Shown here: piece by piece, positions 50,356 to 59,483 of the stretch
Position numbering within the stretch: the stretch's first letter is position 1
Layout of the letters: every line of letters begins with the position of its first letter
NCBI RefSeq assembly: GCF_034670125.1
Contig: NZ_JAXMOC010000002.1
Coordinates: 510,681-574,680 of the forward strand
From: Maricaulis sp034670125
Lineage (GTDB): Bacteria; Pseudomonadota; Alphaproteobacteria; Caulobacterales; Maricaulaceae
Reading direction: 5' to 3'
DNA: 64,000 nucleotides
Notes under the pieces: generated by a model
Told to the model about the DNA's origin: nothing
What the model saw: the letters and a program-made list of their open reading frames with translations, nothing else
The model's database searches: none
Made by a program: the position numbers and the translations under genes

Positions 50356-51375
50356 CTAGACGTGATCCTCAAAACGTTTGGCGAGATCTTCGATGTTCTC
50401 CGGCGGCCAGTTCGGCGCTTCCATGCCAAGATGCAGACCCATCTGGGCGAGAACTTCCTTGATCTCATTAAGTGACTTGCGGCCGAAGTTCGGCGTGCGG
50501 AGCATTTCCGCCTCGGACTTCTGGATCAGGTCACCGATGTAGACGATGTTGTCGTTCTTCAGGCAGTTGGCCGAACGCACAGAGAGCTCCAGCTCATCAA
50601 CCTTGCGCAGCAGCGCCGGGTTGAAGTCGAGCTCGGGCTTGTCGTCCTCGGCCGGACGCGCTTCGACAGCTTCTTCGAAGTTGATGAAGATCTGGAACTG
50701 GTCCTGGAGGATGCGCGCGGCGAACGCCACCGAATCTTCCGGGGTGACGGTTCCGTCCGTCTCGACTTCAAGTGTCAGCTTGTCATAGTCGAGAACCTGG
50801 CCCTCACGGGTGTTCTCGACCTTGTAGGACACGCGCTTGACCGGGCTGTAGAGCGCGTCAACGCCGATCAGACCGATCGGGGCATCTTCCGGGCGGTTAC
50901 GCTCGGACGGGACATAGCCCTTGCCGGTGTTGATGGTGAACTCCATGCGGATTTCCGCACCCTCGTCCAGCGTGCACAGCGCCAGGTCCTTGTTGACGAT
51001 CTCAACGTCAGCCGTTTCCTCGATATCACCAGCGGTGACGATACCGGGGCCCGACTTCTTGAGAACGACACGCTTGGGGCCTTCGCCATGCATGCGCAGG
51101 GCGATCTGCTTGATGTTCAGCACGATGTCGGTGACGTCTTCACGAACGCCGTCGATCGACGAAAACTCGTGGACGACGCCGTCAATGTGGACATTCGTCA
51201 CTGCTGCACCCTGAAGCGAGGACAGCAGGACACGACGCAGCGCATTGCCCAGCGTCATGCCGAAGCCACGCTCCAGCGGCTCGGCGACAATCTTGGCTTG
51301 GCGCGCGGGATCATGTCCCGGCTCGATTTCCGGCTTCATCGGGCGGATGAGTTCTTGCCAGTTCTTCTCGATCAC
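50356..51375 (-). CDS. rpoA: RNA polymerase alpha subunit
   Basis: 339 aa. The N-terminal dimerisation domain has EPLERGFGMTLGNALRRVLL; the C-terminal domain (about 250-325) has ELSVRSANCLKNDNIVYIGD and LRTPNFGRKSLNEIKEVL, which contact UP elements and activators. A flexible acidic linker joins them. Length normal for alphaproteobacteria. Between rpsK and rplQ as usual. Confidence 0.98.
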   Translation of the reverse strand: MIEKNWQELIRPMKPEIEPGHDPARQAKIVAEPLERGFGMTLGNALRRVLLSSLQGAAVTNVHIDGVVHEFSSIDGVREDVTDIVLNIKQIALRMHGEGPKRVVLKKSGPGIVTAGDIEETADVEIVNKDLALCTLDEGAEIRMEFTINTGKGYVPSERNRPEDAPIGLIGVDALYSPVKRVSYKVENTREGQVLDYDKLTLEVETDGTVTPEDSVAFAARILQDQFQIFINFEEAVEARPAEDDKPELDFNPALLRKVDELELSVRSANCLKNDNIVYIGDLIQKSEAEMLRTPNFGRKSLNEIKEVLAQMGLHLGMEAPNWPPENIEDLAKRFEDHV

Positions 51376-51449
51376 GTTCTTACTGCCCCTTCATCAGCCG
51401 TACGGCTTGCACCGTCGGCGCGTTCAACAGGCGAAATGCGCGCAGCGTA

Positions 51450-51839
51450 CTAGACGCGGCGGCGCTTCGGCGGACGACAACCGTTGTGCGGAATCGGCGT
51501 GACGTCCTGGATGGTGGTGATGGTGAAACCCACCGACTGCAACGCACGCAGCGCGCTTTCGCGCCCCGAACCCGGACCGGAGACCTTCACTTCGATGGTC
51601 TTCATCCCGTGTTCCATCGCCTTCTTGCCAGCATCTTCAGCCGCCATCTGGGCCGCATAGGGAGTCGACTTGCGCGACCCCTTGAAGCCCATGTGACCGG
51701 CCGACGACCAGGAAATTGCATTTCCCTGAGCGTCCGTGATGGTCACCATGGTGTTGTTGAAGCTGGCACTCACGTGGGCAACGCCCGACGTGATGTTCTT
51801 CCGTTCGCGCCGCTTAACGCGGCCAGTATCTTTAGCCAT
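51450..51839 (-). CDS. rpsK: 30S ribosomal protein S11
   Basis: 129 aa. GVAHVSASFNNTMVTITDAQ, WSSAGHMGFKGSRKSTPYAA, ESALRALQSVGFTITTIQDV and C-terminal THIPHNGCRPPKRRRV-type block (here TPIPHNGCRPPKRRRV). S11 forms the platform near the mRNA exit. In the alpha operon between rpsM and rpoA. Confidence 0.97.
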   Translation of the reverse strand: MAKDTGRVKRRERKNITSGVAHVSASFNNTMVTITDAQGNAISWSSAGHMGFKGSRKSTPYAAQMAAEDAGKKAMEHGMKTIEVKVSGPGSGRESALRALQSVGFTITTIQDVTPIPHNGCRPPKRRRV

Positions 51840-51850
51840 CGGTCAGGGCC

Positions 51851-52219
51851 CTACTTTTTCTTGCCGGCAATCGGCTTGGCGGGACCTTTGCGCGTACGCG
51901 CATTGGTGTGAGTGCGCTGGCCACGGACAGGCAGGCCACGACGGTGGCGCAGGCCACGGTAGTTACCCAGGTCCATGAGACGCTTGATGTTCACAGCCAC
52001 CTCACGGCGCAGATCCCCCTCCACTTGGTGATCACGATCGATCACTTCGCGGATTTGCAGGACTTCTGCATCCGTCAGTTCACTGACGCGGCGCTCGGGC
52101 AAAATGGAAACCTGCTCGCAGATCTCCTTCGCCTTGGCCGGGCCAATGCCGTGGATGTAGCGAAGCGCGATCTCTACGCGCTTATTCGTCGGAATATTGA
52201 CGCCGGCAATACGGGCCAC
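51851..52219 (-). CDS. rpsM: 30S ribosomal protein S13
   Basis: 122 aa. [38 protein letters not shown] and the [20 protein letters not shown] signature. S13 bridges head and 50S and contacts the P-site tRNA with its basic tail ([12 protein letters not shown]). It starts the alpha-operon genes after a 144-base gap from adk. rpmJ (L36) is not present between secY and rpsM. Confidence 0.97.
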
Positions 52220-52326
52220 TTTCCATCTCCCAAATTCTGAACGCCATTCACGGACGACCCAACAGGCAACCTTTCGGTCGCCGCATCAGCTCGCCCGTTT
52301 CGCGAAGGGCGCTATCTACAGTCAGC

Positions 52327-52354
52327 GTTGCCACCCCGTCAATGGGGTTGCAAC
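52327..52354 (-). other. hairpin in the adk-rpsM gap
   Basis: GTTGC...CCCC and GGGG...GCAAC form a stem with a 6-base loop in the 144-base spacer 52220-52363. No T tract follows on the minus strand, so it is more likely an RNA-stability or attenuation element than a full terminator. Confidence 0.45.
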
Positions 52355-52363
52355 AGGTGCGTG

Positions 52364-52930
52364 TCACTTCTCTTCGAGAGCTGCAGCAATTCCGGCTGCA
52401 ACCTCATCCATGGAACCCATGCCGTCGACCGCCTTCACCTTGCCTTGTTCGGCAAAGAAAGGGATCAGGGGCGCGGTCTGCCCATAGTAGACTTCCAGGC
52501 GCTTGCGAATGACGTCTTCGGTGTCATCCGGGCGGCCTTCCTCCTCAGCGCGCTTAACAAGCCGCTGAACCAGTTCTTCGTCGTTCACCTTCAACTCGAC
52601 AACGGAATCAACCTTGGTTCCGCGATCGAGCAGGAGCTGATCGAGTGCCTGTGCCTGGGCCACCGTGCGCGGGAAACCGTCGAAGATGGCACCACCGGCA
52701 GCTTCCGCTTCCGGCAGGCGTTCCTCGATCAGCTCGATCACGATCGCGTCGGAAACCAGGTTGCCCCCGTCCATAATCGCAGCCACACGCCGGCCCAGCT
52801 CTGTTCCCGCCGCACGGGCGTCGCGCAACATGTCTCCGGTGGAGAGCTGCACCCAACCACGCTCGGCAACGAGACGCTTGGACTGGGTGCCCTTGCCGCA
52901 ACCGGGCGGTCCGAACAGGATAATATTCAT
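52364..52930 (-). CDS. adk: adenylate kinase, short-lid form
   Basis: 188 aa. P-loop GPPGCGKGTQ at 7-16, GWVQLSTGDMLRDARA, DGFPRTVAQAQALD and a short LID region (no zinc cysteines and no long LID insertion), hence the 188 aa length typical of alphaproteobacteria. It balances AMP, ADP and ATP. It overlaps secY by 4 bases, the usual spc-operon order. Confidence 0.97.
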   Translation of the reverse strand: MNIILFGPPGCGKGTQSKRLVAERGWVQLSTGDMLRDARAAGTELGRRVAAIMDGGNLVSDAIVIELIEERLPEAEAAGGAIFDGFPRTVAQAQALDQLLLDRGTKVDSVVELKVNDEELVQRLVKRAEEEGRPDDTEDVIRKRLEVYYGQTAPLIPFFAEQGKVKAVDGMGSMDEVAAGIAAALEEK

Positions 52931-54267
52931 CGCTTGCGTCCCCGCAGCTTCGACTTCTTGATCAAGCCTTCATACTGGTGTGCCAGCAGGTGCGACTGGA
53001 TCTGGGAAACCGTGTCCATGGTCACCGAAACCACGATGAGCAGGGACGTACCGCCGAGAGCCGTATTCGGGTTCATCATCATCGGCACCATACAAATCAG
53101 CACCAGGTAGAGGGCACCGATGAAGGTCAGGCGGGACATGACGAAGTCGATATGTTCCGCGGTCCGCTTGCCCGGGCGGATGCCCGGCAGGAAACCGCCA
53201 TACTTCCGCAGGTTCTCGGCCATGTCTTCCGGATTGGAGACAACCGAGGTGTAGAAGAAGCAGAAGAAGATGATCATCGCGGCGTAGGCCAGCATGAACC
53301 AGGGCGAACCCGGTCCGAGGATCGCGACCGCGCTTTGCAGCCAACCCGGACCCGACTGGGCCTGGAAGCTCGCAGCGGTCGCCGGCAGCAACAGCAGGGA
53401 TGAGGCAAAGATCGGCGGGATCACGCCGGCCGTATTCAGCTTGAGCGGCAGGAAGGAGGTATCACCACCCACCATGCGATTGCCTTGCTGGCGCTTGGGG
53501 TACTGGACCAACAGGCGGCGCTGGGAGCGCTCGACAAACACGACCAGCAGCAGGCCGACCAGGATCAGCACGGTGCCGACCACGAGGACGGTACCGTCTC
53601 CGGTCGACGAGGCTTGAGCCAGGGCGCCGCCAATGACGCCCGGAACGGCCGAGATGATGCCGGCGAAAATGATCAGGGAGACGCCATTGCCGACACCGCG
53701 GGCGGTAATCTGCTCGCCCAGCCACAACAACAGCATGGTGGCACCGACAAGGGTGATCACGGTCGACGCCAGGAAGAAGGGCCCCGGATTGAGGGCCAGC
53801 GCCACTCCTTCACTGTTCGGCGTATTCATGCCGATGGCGATGGCAAAGGCCTGACCGGTCGCCAGAAGCACCGTCAGATAGCGGGTATACTGGTTAATCT
53901 GCTGACGACCCTGCTCGCCACCTTCCTTCTTCAGCTTTTCAAGGCTGGGAATGGTGGCCGACATCAACTGCATGATGATCGAGGCCGAGATGTAGGGCAT
54001 CACATTGAGAACGAAGATCGCCATGCGTTCGACGGCACCGCCGCCCAGCATGTTGAACATCCCCAGGATGCCCTGCCCCTGCCCGCCGAGGGAGTCGAAC
54101 ACACGTGCGTATTCTTCCGGATTGATGCCCGGAATCGGAACGAAAGTGCCCAGCCGGTACACGATCAGGATCCCGATCGTGAACAGGATACGCTGATGCA
54201 GTTCCTTCGCTTTCGCGAAGGAACTGAAATTCATGTTCTGGGCAAGCTGTTCGGCAGCAGAAGCCAT
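52927..54267 (-). CDS. secY: protein translocase subunit SecY
   Basis: 446 aa from the ATG at 54267. Ten membrane helices; the N-terminus FSSFAKAKELHQRILFTIGI, FVPIPGINPEEYARVFDS, FNMLGGGAVERMAIFVLNVM, and a late GKRTAEHIDFVMSRLTFIGA cytoplasmic loop segment. Forms the SecYEG channel. Between rplO and adk. Confidence 0.98.
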   Translation of the reverse strand: MASAAEQLAQNMNFSSFAKAKELHQRILFTIGILIVYRLGTFVPIPGINPEEYARVFDSLGGQGQGILGMFNMLGGGAVERMAIFVLNVMPYISASIIMQLMSATIPSLEKLKKEGGEQGRQQINQYTRYLTVLLATGQAFAIAIGMNTPNSEGVALALNPGPFFLASTVITLVGATMLLLWLGEQITARGVGNGVSLIIFAGIISAVPGVIGGALAQASSTGDGTVLVVGTVLILVGLLLVVFVERSQRRLLVQYPKRQQGNRMVGGDTSFLPLKLNTAGVIPPIFASSLLLLPATAASFQAQSGPGWLQSAVAILGPGSPWFMLAYAAMIIFFCFFYTSVVSNPEDMAENLRKYGGFLPGIRPGKRTAEHIDFVMSRLTFIGALYLVLICMVPMMMNPNTALGGTSLLIVVSVTMDTVSQIQSHLLAHQYEGLIKKSKLRGRKR

Positions 54268-54300
54268 CAAGACGTCCTTACGAGGTCAGCACAAAGTCAC

Positions 54301-54780
54301 TTATTCCGCGGCGTCATCGGCCACGGCGGTGAGGGTCACCTTGCCACCGGCCTTCTCGACTGCGGCAATCGCGGCCTTCGAAGCACCGGCAAGGGTGATC
54401 TCTACTTTGGACTTCAGCTCGCCCTTCGCAAGGAGGCGGATGCCATCCAGTGCGCGGCGGACCAGGCCCGCAGCGATCAGGACGTCGGCATCAATCGGCT
54501 TTTTCGCGTCGATCTTGCCTTCGGCGATGGCCTTCTCGAGACGGCCGAGATTCACTTCTGCCCAAGCCTTGCGGTTCGGCTTGTTGAAGCCCCGCTTCGG
54601 CAGACGCATGTGAAGCGGCATCTGCCCGCCTTCGAAACCCTTGATGGCCACACCCGAACGGGATTTCTGGCCCTTGACGCCACGACCACCGGTCTTGCCC
54701 TTGCCGGAACCGATACCACGGCCGACGCGGGTGCGGATCTTGGTCGCACCGTCATTGTCACGCAATTCATTGAGACGCAT
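54301..54780 (-). CDS. rplO: 50S ribosomal protein L15
   Basis: 159 aa from the ATG at 54780 (27 upstream in-frame codons overlap rpmD and are rejected). MRLNELRDNDGATKIRTRVG, the Gly-rich GIGSGKGKTGGRGVKGQKSR signature and FEGGQMPLHMRLPKRGF. L15 is needed for late 50S assembly. Confidence 0.97.
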   Translation of the reverse strand: MRLNELRDNDGATKIRTRVGRGIGSGKGKTGGRGVKGQKSRSGVAIKGFEGGQMPLHMRLPKRGFNKPNRKAWAEVNLGRLEKAIAEGKIDAKKPIDADVLIAAGLVRRALDGIRLLAKGELKSKVEITLAGASKAAIAAVEKAGGKVTLTAVADDAAE

Positions 54781-54820
54781 GTCGTTCTCCATTCGATGGA
54801 GCGGTTTCCCTTGCCGGGAC

Positions 54821-55006
54821 CTACTCCTCGACGATTTCCACCATGTGGCTGACCTTGGCAATCATGCCACGGACAGACGGTGTATCCTCAAGCTCGCGCT
54901 CGCGACCGATCTTGTTCAGACCGAGGCCGACGAGCGTGGCACGCTGATCTTTCGGGCGGCGGATGGCGCTACCCGTCTGGCGCACGCGGATGGTCTTATT
55001 GGCCAT
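54821..55006 (-). CDS. rpmD: 50S ribosomal protein L30
   Basis: 61 aa. KTIRVRQTGSAIRRPKDQRA and TLVGLGLNKIGRERELEDTP give the L30 pattern. It lies between rpsE and rplO with 12-40 base gaps. A small, non-universal 50S protein. Confidence 0.95.
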   Translation of the reverse strand: MANKTIRVRQTGSAIRRPKDQRATLVGLGLNKIGRERELEDTPSVRGMIAKVSHMVEIVEE

Positions 55007-55018
55007 TGTATCCGGTCC

Positions 55019-55624
55019 TTACGCTTCGATCGCTTCCGGTGAGGACGCGCCGTCATCGCGGCGGTTCACCAGATCACCGACCTTGAGACCACGCTTGGCG
55101 GCAACCGAGCGCGGGCTCGACTGCAGCTTCAGCGCGTCCATGGTGGCGCGGATCATGTTGTACGGGTTGGACGTACCAACCGACTTGGCGACCACGTCCT
55201 GGATCCCGAGGGTTTCCAGCACGGCGCGCATCGGACCACCGGCGATGACGCCGGTACCCGGAGGCGCTGCCCGCAGGACGACCTTGCCGGCGCCGTGACG
55301 GCCTTTGCCGTCATGGTGCAGGGTACGGCCTTCGCGAAGCGGGACGCGGATCATGTTCTTCTTGGCTTCGTCGGTCGCCTTGCGGATGGCTTCCGGCACT
55401 TCACGTGCCTTGCCCTGTCCGAAGCCGACGCGGCCTTTCGTGTCACCGACGACGACGAGGGCTGCGAACTGGAAGTTCCGGCCACCCTTCACCGTCTTGG
55501 CGACGCGGTTGATGTGGACGAGCTTGTCGACAAGTTCGTCATCGCGTTCCTGGTCGCGGTCCCGGCCGCGGCCGCGGCCCCGGCCACGGTCACCGCCACC
55601 ACGTTGCTCGTTCTGATGAGCCAT
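55019..55624 (-). CDS. rpsE: 30S ribosomal protein S5 with RG/RD-rich N-terminus
   Basis: 201 aa. Core blocks: DKLVHINRVAKTVKGGRNFQ (the signature region), GRVGFGQGKAREVPEAIRKA and GVIAGGPMRAVLETLGIQDV. Compared with E. coli S5 there is an extra N-terminal RG/RD/E-rich stretch of about 25 residues (residues about 5-28) that looks disordered. S5 helps decoding accuracy and the mRNA entry helicase. Confidence 0.97.
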   Translation of the reverse strand: MAHQNEQRGGGDRGRGRGRGRDRDQERDDELVDKLVHINRVAKTVKGGRNFQFAALVVVGDTKGRVGFGQGKAREVPEAIRKATDEAKKNMIRVPLREGRTLHHDGKGRHGAGKVVLRAAPPGTGVIAGGPMRAVLETLGIQDVVAKSVGTSNPYNMIRATMDALKLQSSPRSVAAKRGLKVGDLVNRRDDGASSPEAIEA

Positions 55625-55636
55625 ACGTCCGCTCCC

Positions 55637-55999
55637 TTAGAAGTTCAGGCCGCCCTCGCGGGCCGCCTCTGCGAGCGCTTTGACACGCCCGTGAAAGATG
55701 TAACCGCCACGGTCGAAGACGACGTCCTTGACGCCTTCCTTGACTGCGCGCTCGGCGATCAGCTTGCCAACAAGCTCGGCAGCCTTCGTGTCCCAGCCCT
55801 TGCCATGCTCCTTTTGAGCGGCTTCCTCGAGGGAAGAGGCTGCGACGACCGTCTTGCCCGACACATCGTCGATGATCTGGGCATAGATGTTCTTCGAAGA
55901 CCGGTAGACCGACAGCCGCGGACGGCCGTTGGCGAACTTGCGCAGACGGATCCGGTTGCGCTGGGCGCGACGGACCGATTTTTCGCGTTGAGTTTTCAT
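55637..55999 (-). CDS. rplR: 50S ribosomal protein L18
   Basis: 120 aa. RRAQRNRIRLRKFANGRPRL, SVYRSSKNIYAQIIDDVSGK and VVFDRGGYIFHGRVKALAEA AREGGLNF-type end. L18 binds 5S rRNA with L5. Confidence 0.97.
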   Translation of the reverse strand: MKTQREKSVRRAQRNRIRLRKFANGRPRLSVYRSSKNIYAQIIDDVSGKTVVAASSLEEAAQKEHGKGWDTKAAELVGKLIAERAVKEGVKDVVFDRGGYIFHGRVKALAEAAREGGLNF

Positions 56000-56007
56000 C
56001 GCTCGCC

Positions 56008-56541
56008 CTACTTCTTCTTGCCTTCTTTGCGGCGGATGTACTCGCCGACATATTTGATGCCCTTGCCCTTGTAAGGCTCCGGCGGACGGAAGCGGCGGAT
56101 CTCGGCGGCGACCTGGCCAACGCGCTGCTTGTCAGCGCCCGTGATCTTCACTTCGGTCGGCTTGCCGACGGCGATGGTGATGCCCTCAGGCGCGTCGTAA
56201 ACGACGTCGTGGGACAGACCGAGCGACAGCTTCAGGGACGTGCCCTGCATCTGTGCCCGGTAACCAACACCGACCAGCTCAAGGTTCTTTTCGTAACCAG
56301 CCGTGACACCCTGGACCAGGTTGGCGACGAGGGCACGTTGCATGCCCCACATTGCGCGGGCCTTCTTGGTCTCATCGCGCGGGGAGATGACGATACCGTC
56401 CTCACCCTGCTCGGCGCTGACTTCATCGACAAAGGTCATGGACAGTTCGCCCTTGGGACCCTTGACGGTCAGCGCGGTCTTGGAAAGCGTCGCGGTGACG
56501 CCGCCAGGAATGGCTACCGGGAGTTTACCGATACGTGACAT
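56008..56541 (-). CDS. rplF: 50S ribosomal protein L6
   Basis: 177 aa. [30 protein letters not shown] and the C-terminal signature region [20 protein letters not shown]. Two similar domains; binds near the sarcin-ricin loop. Confidence 0.97.
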
Positions 56542-56553
56542 TGGTTCGCTCCC

Positions 56554-56952
56554 TTAGCTGACGTGACAGAGGATCTCGCCGCCCACATTGGACTCGCGAG
56601 CAGTCGAATCCGACATCACGCCCTTGGGCGTGGACAGGATTGCGATGCCGAGACCGTTTTGGACGAGCGGAAGGTCCTTGACGCCGGAATAAACACGGCG
56701 GCCCGGCTTGGAGATACGCTTGATCTCCGAAATGACCGAGTCACCTTCGAAATACTTCAGTTCGATCTCGAACTCTTTCATGCCGGACGCATGTTCCACT
56801 TCCGCATAATCACGGATGTAGCCTTCCGACTTGAGAACGTCGAGCACGCGGCGGCGCAAGGCCGATGCCGGCGTGTTGACGGCCCGCTTGTTGCGCATGA
56901 GCGCATTGCGGATACGGGTCAGCATATCGCCGAGAGGATCGTTCACAGACAT
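56554..56952 (-). CDS. rpsH: 30S ribosomal protein S8
   Basis: 132 aa. NDPLGDMLTRIRNALMRNKR, FEIELKYFEGDSVISEIKRI and the C-terminal GLGIAILSTPKGVMSD block. S8 binds 16S helix 21 and, in E. coli, represses the spc operon. Confidence 0.97.
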   Translation of the reverse strand: MSVNDPLGDMLTRIRNALMRNKRAVNTPASALRRRVLDVLKSEGYIRDYAEVEHASGMKEFEIELKYFEGDSVISEIKRISKPGRRVYSGVKDLPLVQNGLGIAILSTPKGVMSDSTARESNVGGEILCHVS

Positions 56953-56968
56953 CTCTTCGTCTCCTCTC

Positions 56969-57274
56969 TTACCAGCTCGACTTGACCATGCCCGGGATCA
57001 TACCCTGGCTGGCATAGTCACGCATCGCGATACGCGACATGCGGAATTTGCGGTAGAAAGCACGCGGACGGCCGGTGATTTCACACCGGTTCCGAATGCG
57101 GGTAACCGCCGAATTGCGCGGCAATTCAGCCAGCTTCAGCTGAGCAGCAAAACGCTCCTCGACTGGAAGTTCCTTGTTACGAGCGATCGACTTGAGTTGC
57201 TCACGCTTGGCCGCATAACGCTTGGCCAGGCGAGCACGCTTCAAGTTGCGCTCGATTGCGGAAGTTTTCGCCAT
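56969..57274 (-). CDS. rpsN: 30S ribosomal protein S14 (zinc-free form)
   Basis: 101 aa, the long form without zinc cysteine pairs. LPRNSAVTRIRNRCEITGRP and RAFYRKFRMSRIAMRDYASQ are the signature. Binds in the 30S head. Confidence 0.97.
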   Translation of the reverse strand: MAKTSAIERNLKRARLAKRYAAKREQLKSIARNKELPVEERFAAQLKLAELPRNSAVTRIRNRCEITGRPRAFYRKFRMSRIAMRDYASQGMIPGMVKSSW

Positions 57275-57323
57275 TTAAGTCCTCCTGCGTGCAAAGCCCG
57301 AGTGGCCTTGCGTTCCTGCTGCG

Positions 57324-57884
57324 TCAGTTCGTAAAGGGGAAATCGAACTCGGCCAGCAGGGCCTTCGCTTCCTCATCATTGCCGGCAGTCGTGCAGACAA
57401 CGATATCCATACCCCGGATCTTCTCGACCTTGTCGTAGTCGATCTCCGGGAACACGATGTGTTCTTTCATGCCCATCGCGTAATTTCCGCGACCGTCGAA
57501 GCTCTTACCATTGAGCCCACGGAAGTCACGCACGCGTGGCAGGGCGATGGTGATCAGGCGGTCCAGGAATTCGTACATACGGTCCTGGCGCAGGGTCACT
57601 TTCGCACCGATCACCTGCTCCTCACGGAGCTTGAAGCCAGCGATGGACTTCTTGGCGACCGTCTTGACCGGCTTCTGGCCGGTGATGGCTTCGAGGTCTT
57701 CCAGGGCACCCTTGATCTTCTTGGTGTCCTGCGACGCTTCGCCGACGCCCATATTGATCACGATCTTGTCCAGACGCGGGATCATCATGTCGTTGGCATA
57801 GCCGAACTTCTCCTTCATCGCCGCACGGATGGTTTCCGTGTACTTGGCGCGAAGACGCGGTGTGTATGTGGCGGTATCAGACAT
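57324..57884 (-). CDS. rplE: 50S ribosomal protein L5
   Basis: 186 aa from the ATG at 57884 (the longer frame overlaps rplX). IPRLDKIVINMGVGEASQDT, LEAITGQKPVKTVAKKSIAG and RDFRGLNGKSFDGRGNYAMG. Binds 5S rRNA and tRNA. It overlaps rplX by 8 bases. Confidence 0.97.
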   Translation of the reverse strand: MSDTATYTPRLRAKYTETIRAAMKEKFGYANDMMIPRLDKIVINMGVGEASQDTKKIKGALEDLEAITGQKPVKTVAKKSIAGFKLREEQVIGAKVTLRQDRMYEFLDRLITIALPRVRDFRGLNGKSFDGRGNYAMGMKEHIVFPEIDYDKVEKIRGMDIVVCTTAGNDEEAKALLAEFDFPFTN

Positions 57885-58191
57885 CGATAACCTCGCCCGA
57901 GCTCTTGGCGACGCGGACTTTCTTGCCGTCTTCGGTCTTGAAGCCGACACGAGTTGCCTCGCCGGTTTTCGGATCAGCCACCGCCACGTTCGACACGTGG
58001 ATGGAGGCTTCCTTTTCGATGATGCCGCCCTGTTCGGTCTGCGTCGCACGCGTGTGGCGCTTGACCACATTCACGCCCGCCACAACGACCCGATCTTCGG
58101 TCGGCAGCACTTTGGTGACTTCACCGGTCTTGCCCTTGTCACGGCCGGCGAGAATGACGACTTTGTCGCCCTTCTTGATCTTGGCAGCCAT
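57877..58191 (-). CDS. rplX: 50S ribosomal protein L24
   Basis: 104 aa. The KOW motif is in IKKGDKVVILAGRDKGKTGE; VVAGVNVVKRHTRATQTEQG GI-type segment follows. One of the first proteins in 50S assembly. Overlaps rplN by 1 base and rplE by 8. Confidence 0.97.
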   Translation of the reverse strand: MAAKIKKGDKVVILAGRDKGKTGEVTKVLPTEDRVVVAGVNVVKRHTRATQTEQGGIIEKEASIHVSNVAVADPKTGEATRVGFKTEDGKKVRVAKSSGEVIDV

Positions 58192-58559
58192 TACAGCACC
58201 TCCGGCGCCAGCGAGACGATTTTCATGTGGTTCTTGGCGCGAAGTTCGCGCGGAACCGGTCCGAAAATACGCGTGCCGAGCGGCTCGTTATTGTTGTTGA
58301 TAATCACAGCCGCGTTGCCATCGAAGCGAATGACGGAACCGTCCTTGCGCTGGATGTCCTTGGCCACGCGAACGACGACGGCCTTGCGGACGTCACCCTT
58401 CTTCACGCGACCACGCGGAATGGCTTCCTTGACCGAGACGACAATGATGTCGCCGACGTGGGCATAGCGACGCTTGGCACCGCCGAGCACCTTGATGCAC
58501 TGCACACGGCGGGCGCCAGAATTGTCAGCCACGTCCAGATTGGTTTGCATCTGGATCAT
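58191..58559 (-). CDS. rplN: 50S ribosomal protein L14
   Basis: 122 aa. MIQMQTNLDVADNSGARRVQ, CIKVLGGAKRRYAHVGDIIV and NNNEPLGTRIFGPVPRELRA. L14 forms inter-subunit bridges. Confidence 0.98.
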   Translation of the reverse strand: MIQMQTNLDVADNSGARRVQCIKVLGGAKRRYAHVGDIIVVSVKEAIPRGRVKKGDVRKAVVVRVAKDIQRKDGSVIRFDGNAAVIINNNNEPLGTRIFGPVPRELRAKNHMKIVSLAPEVL

Positions 58560-58599
58560 CGCAGATCCTCCTTAGGAAAGGTGGGGTCTCACATCCGGC

Positions 58600-58836
58600 C
58601 TAGGCCGCGACGGTGACCACCTCCCACCGCTTCAGTTTCGACTTGGGTGCACATTCCTGAATTTGGACCTGGTCACCCACCTTGTAAGCATTGGCTTCGT
58701 CATGTGCGTGGTAACGCTTGGTACGACGGACCGTCTTGCGCAGCAGCGGGTGGAGGAAAGTCCGTTCCACACGCACCACGATGGTCTTGGCACCCTTGTC
58801 ACTCACTACGACGCCTTGCAGGATACGCTTCGGCAT
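58600..58836 (-). CDS. rpsQ: 30S ribosomal protein S17
   Basis: 78 aa. PKRILQGVVVSDKGAKTIVV, the HPLLRKTVRRTKRYHAHDEA signature and GDQVQIQECAPKSKLKRWEV. An OB-fold primary binder of 16S rRNA. Confidence 0.97.
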   Translation of the reverse strand: MPKRILQGVVVSDKGAKTIVVRVERTFLHPLLRKTVRRTKRYHAHDEANAYKVGDQVQIQECAPKSKLKRWEVVTVAA

Positions 58837-58838
58837 CG

Positions 58839-59045
58839 CTAGCTCCCTTGCTCTTCTTGCGAATTCCGCTCGGTCTGGACCGTCTGAATGCGCGCGATAT
58901 CGCGGCGAATCTGGCCGTAACGAGCGGTGTTTTCCATCTGGCCGGAGGCCTGCTGGAACCGCAGTTTGAATTGTTCTTCCTTCAGCTTCAGGAGCGAATC
59001 CTTCAGCTGATCTTCTGTCATGGCGCGAACGTCAACGGGTTTCAT
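58839..59045 (-). CDS. rpmC: 50S ribosomal protein L29
   Basis: 68 aa. MKPVDVRAMTEDQLKDSLLK and EEQFKLRFQQASGQMENTAR then IRRDIARIQTVQTERN. Sits at the polypeptide exit near L23. Confidence 0.96.
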   Translation of the reverse strand: MKPVDVRAMTEDQLKDSLLKLKEEQFKLRFQQASGQMENTARYGQIRRDIARIQTVQTERNSQEEQGS

Positions 59046-59058
59046 CGTTGTGTTCTCC

Positions 59059-59472
59059 CTATTCGCCCAAACGGGCGACGATTTTGGTCTTCACCGGCAG
59101 CTTCGCGGCGCCCAGTTCCAGGGCTTCGCGCGCAACATTTTCGGGAACACCGTCGATCTCGAACATGATGCGGCCGGGCTTGACTTTGCACGCCCAAAAC
59201 TCGGGCGAGCCCTTACCTTTACCCATCCGGACTTCGGTCGGCTTCTTGGAAACCGGTACGTCCGGGAAGATGCGGATCCACACGCGACCTGCACGCTTCA
59301 TGTGGCGAGTGATCGCCCGACGCGTGGCTTCGATCTGGCGCGCGGTAACGCGTTCCGGCTGAAGCGCCTTGAGGCCGTAGGAGCCGAAGTTCAGCGTGAA
59401 GCCACCCTTCGCTGCGCCTTTGATACGGCCTTTGTGCGCCTTGCGGAATTTCGTGCGTTTCGGTTGCAGCAT
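59059..59472 (-). CDS. rplP: 50S ribosomal protein L16
   Basis: 137 aa. MLQPKRTKFRKAHKGRIKGA, RKPT-type region VSKKPTEVRMGKGKGSPEFW and GRIMFEIDGVPENVAREALE. Supports tRNA accommodation in the A site. Confidence 0.97.
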   Translation of the reverse strand: MLQPKRTKFRKAHKGRIKGAAKGGFTLNFGSYGLKALQPERVTARQIEATRRAITRHMKRAGRVWIRIFPDVPVSKKPTEVRMGKGKGSPEFWACKVKPGRIMFEIDGVPENVAREALELGAAKLPVKTKIVARLGE

Positions 59473-59483
59473 GGCTGAATTCC

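Noticed and set aside
52220..52363. missing rpmJ (L36) gene in the secY-rpsM interval
   Set aside because: No 37-41-codon frame with L36 cysteines is present here; the gene is probably elsewhere, as in many alphaproteobacteria.
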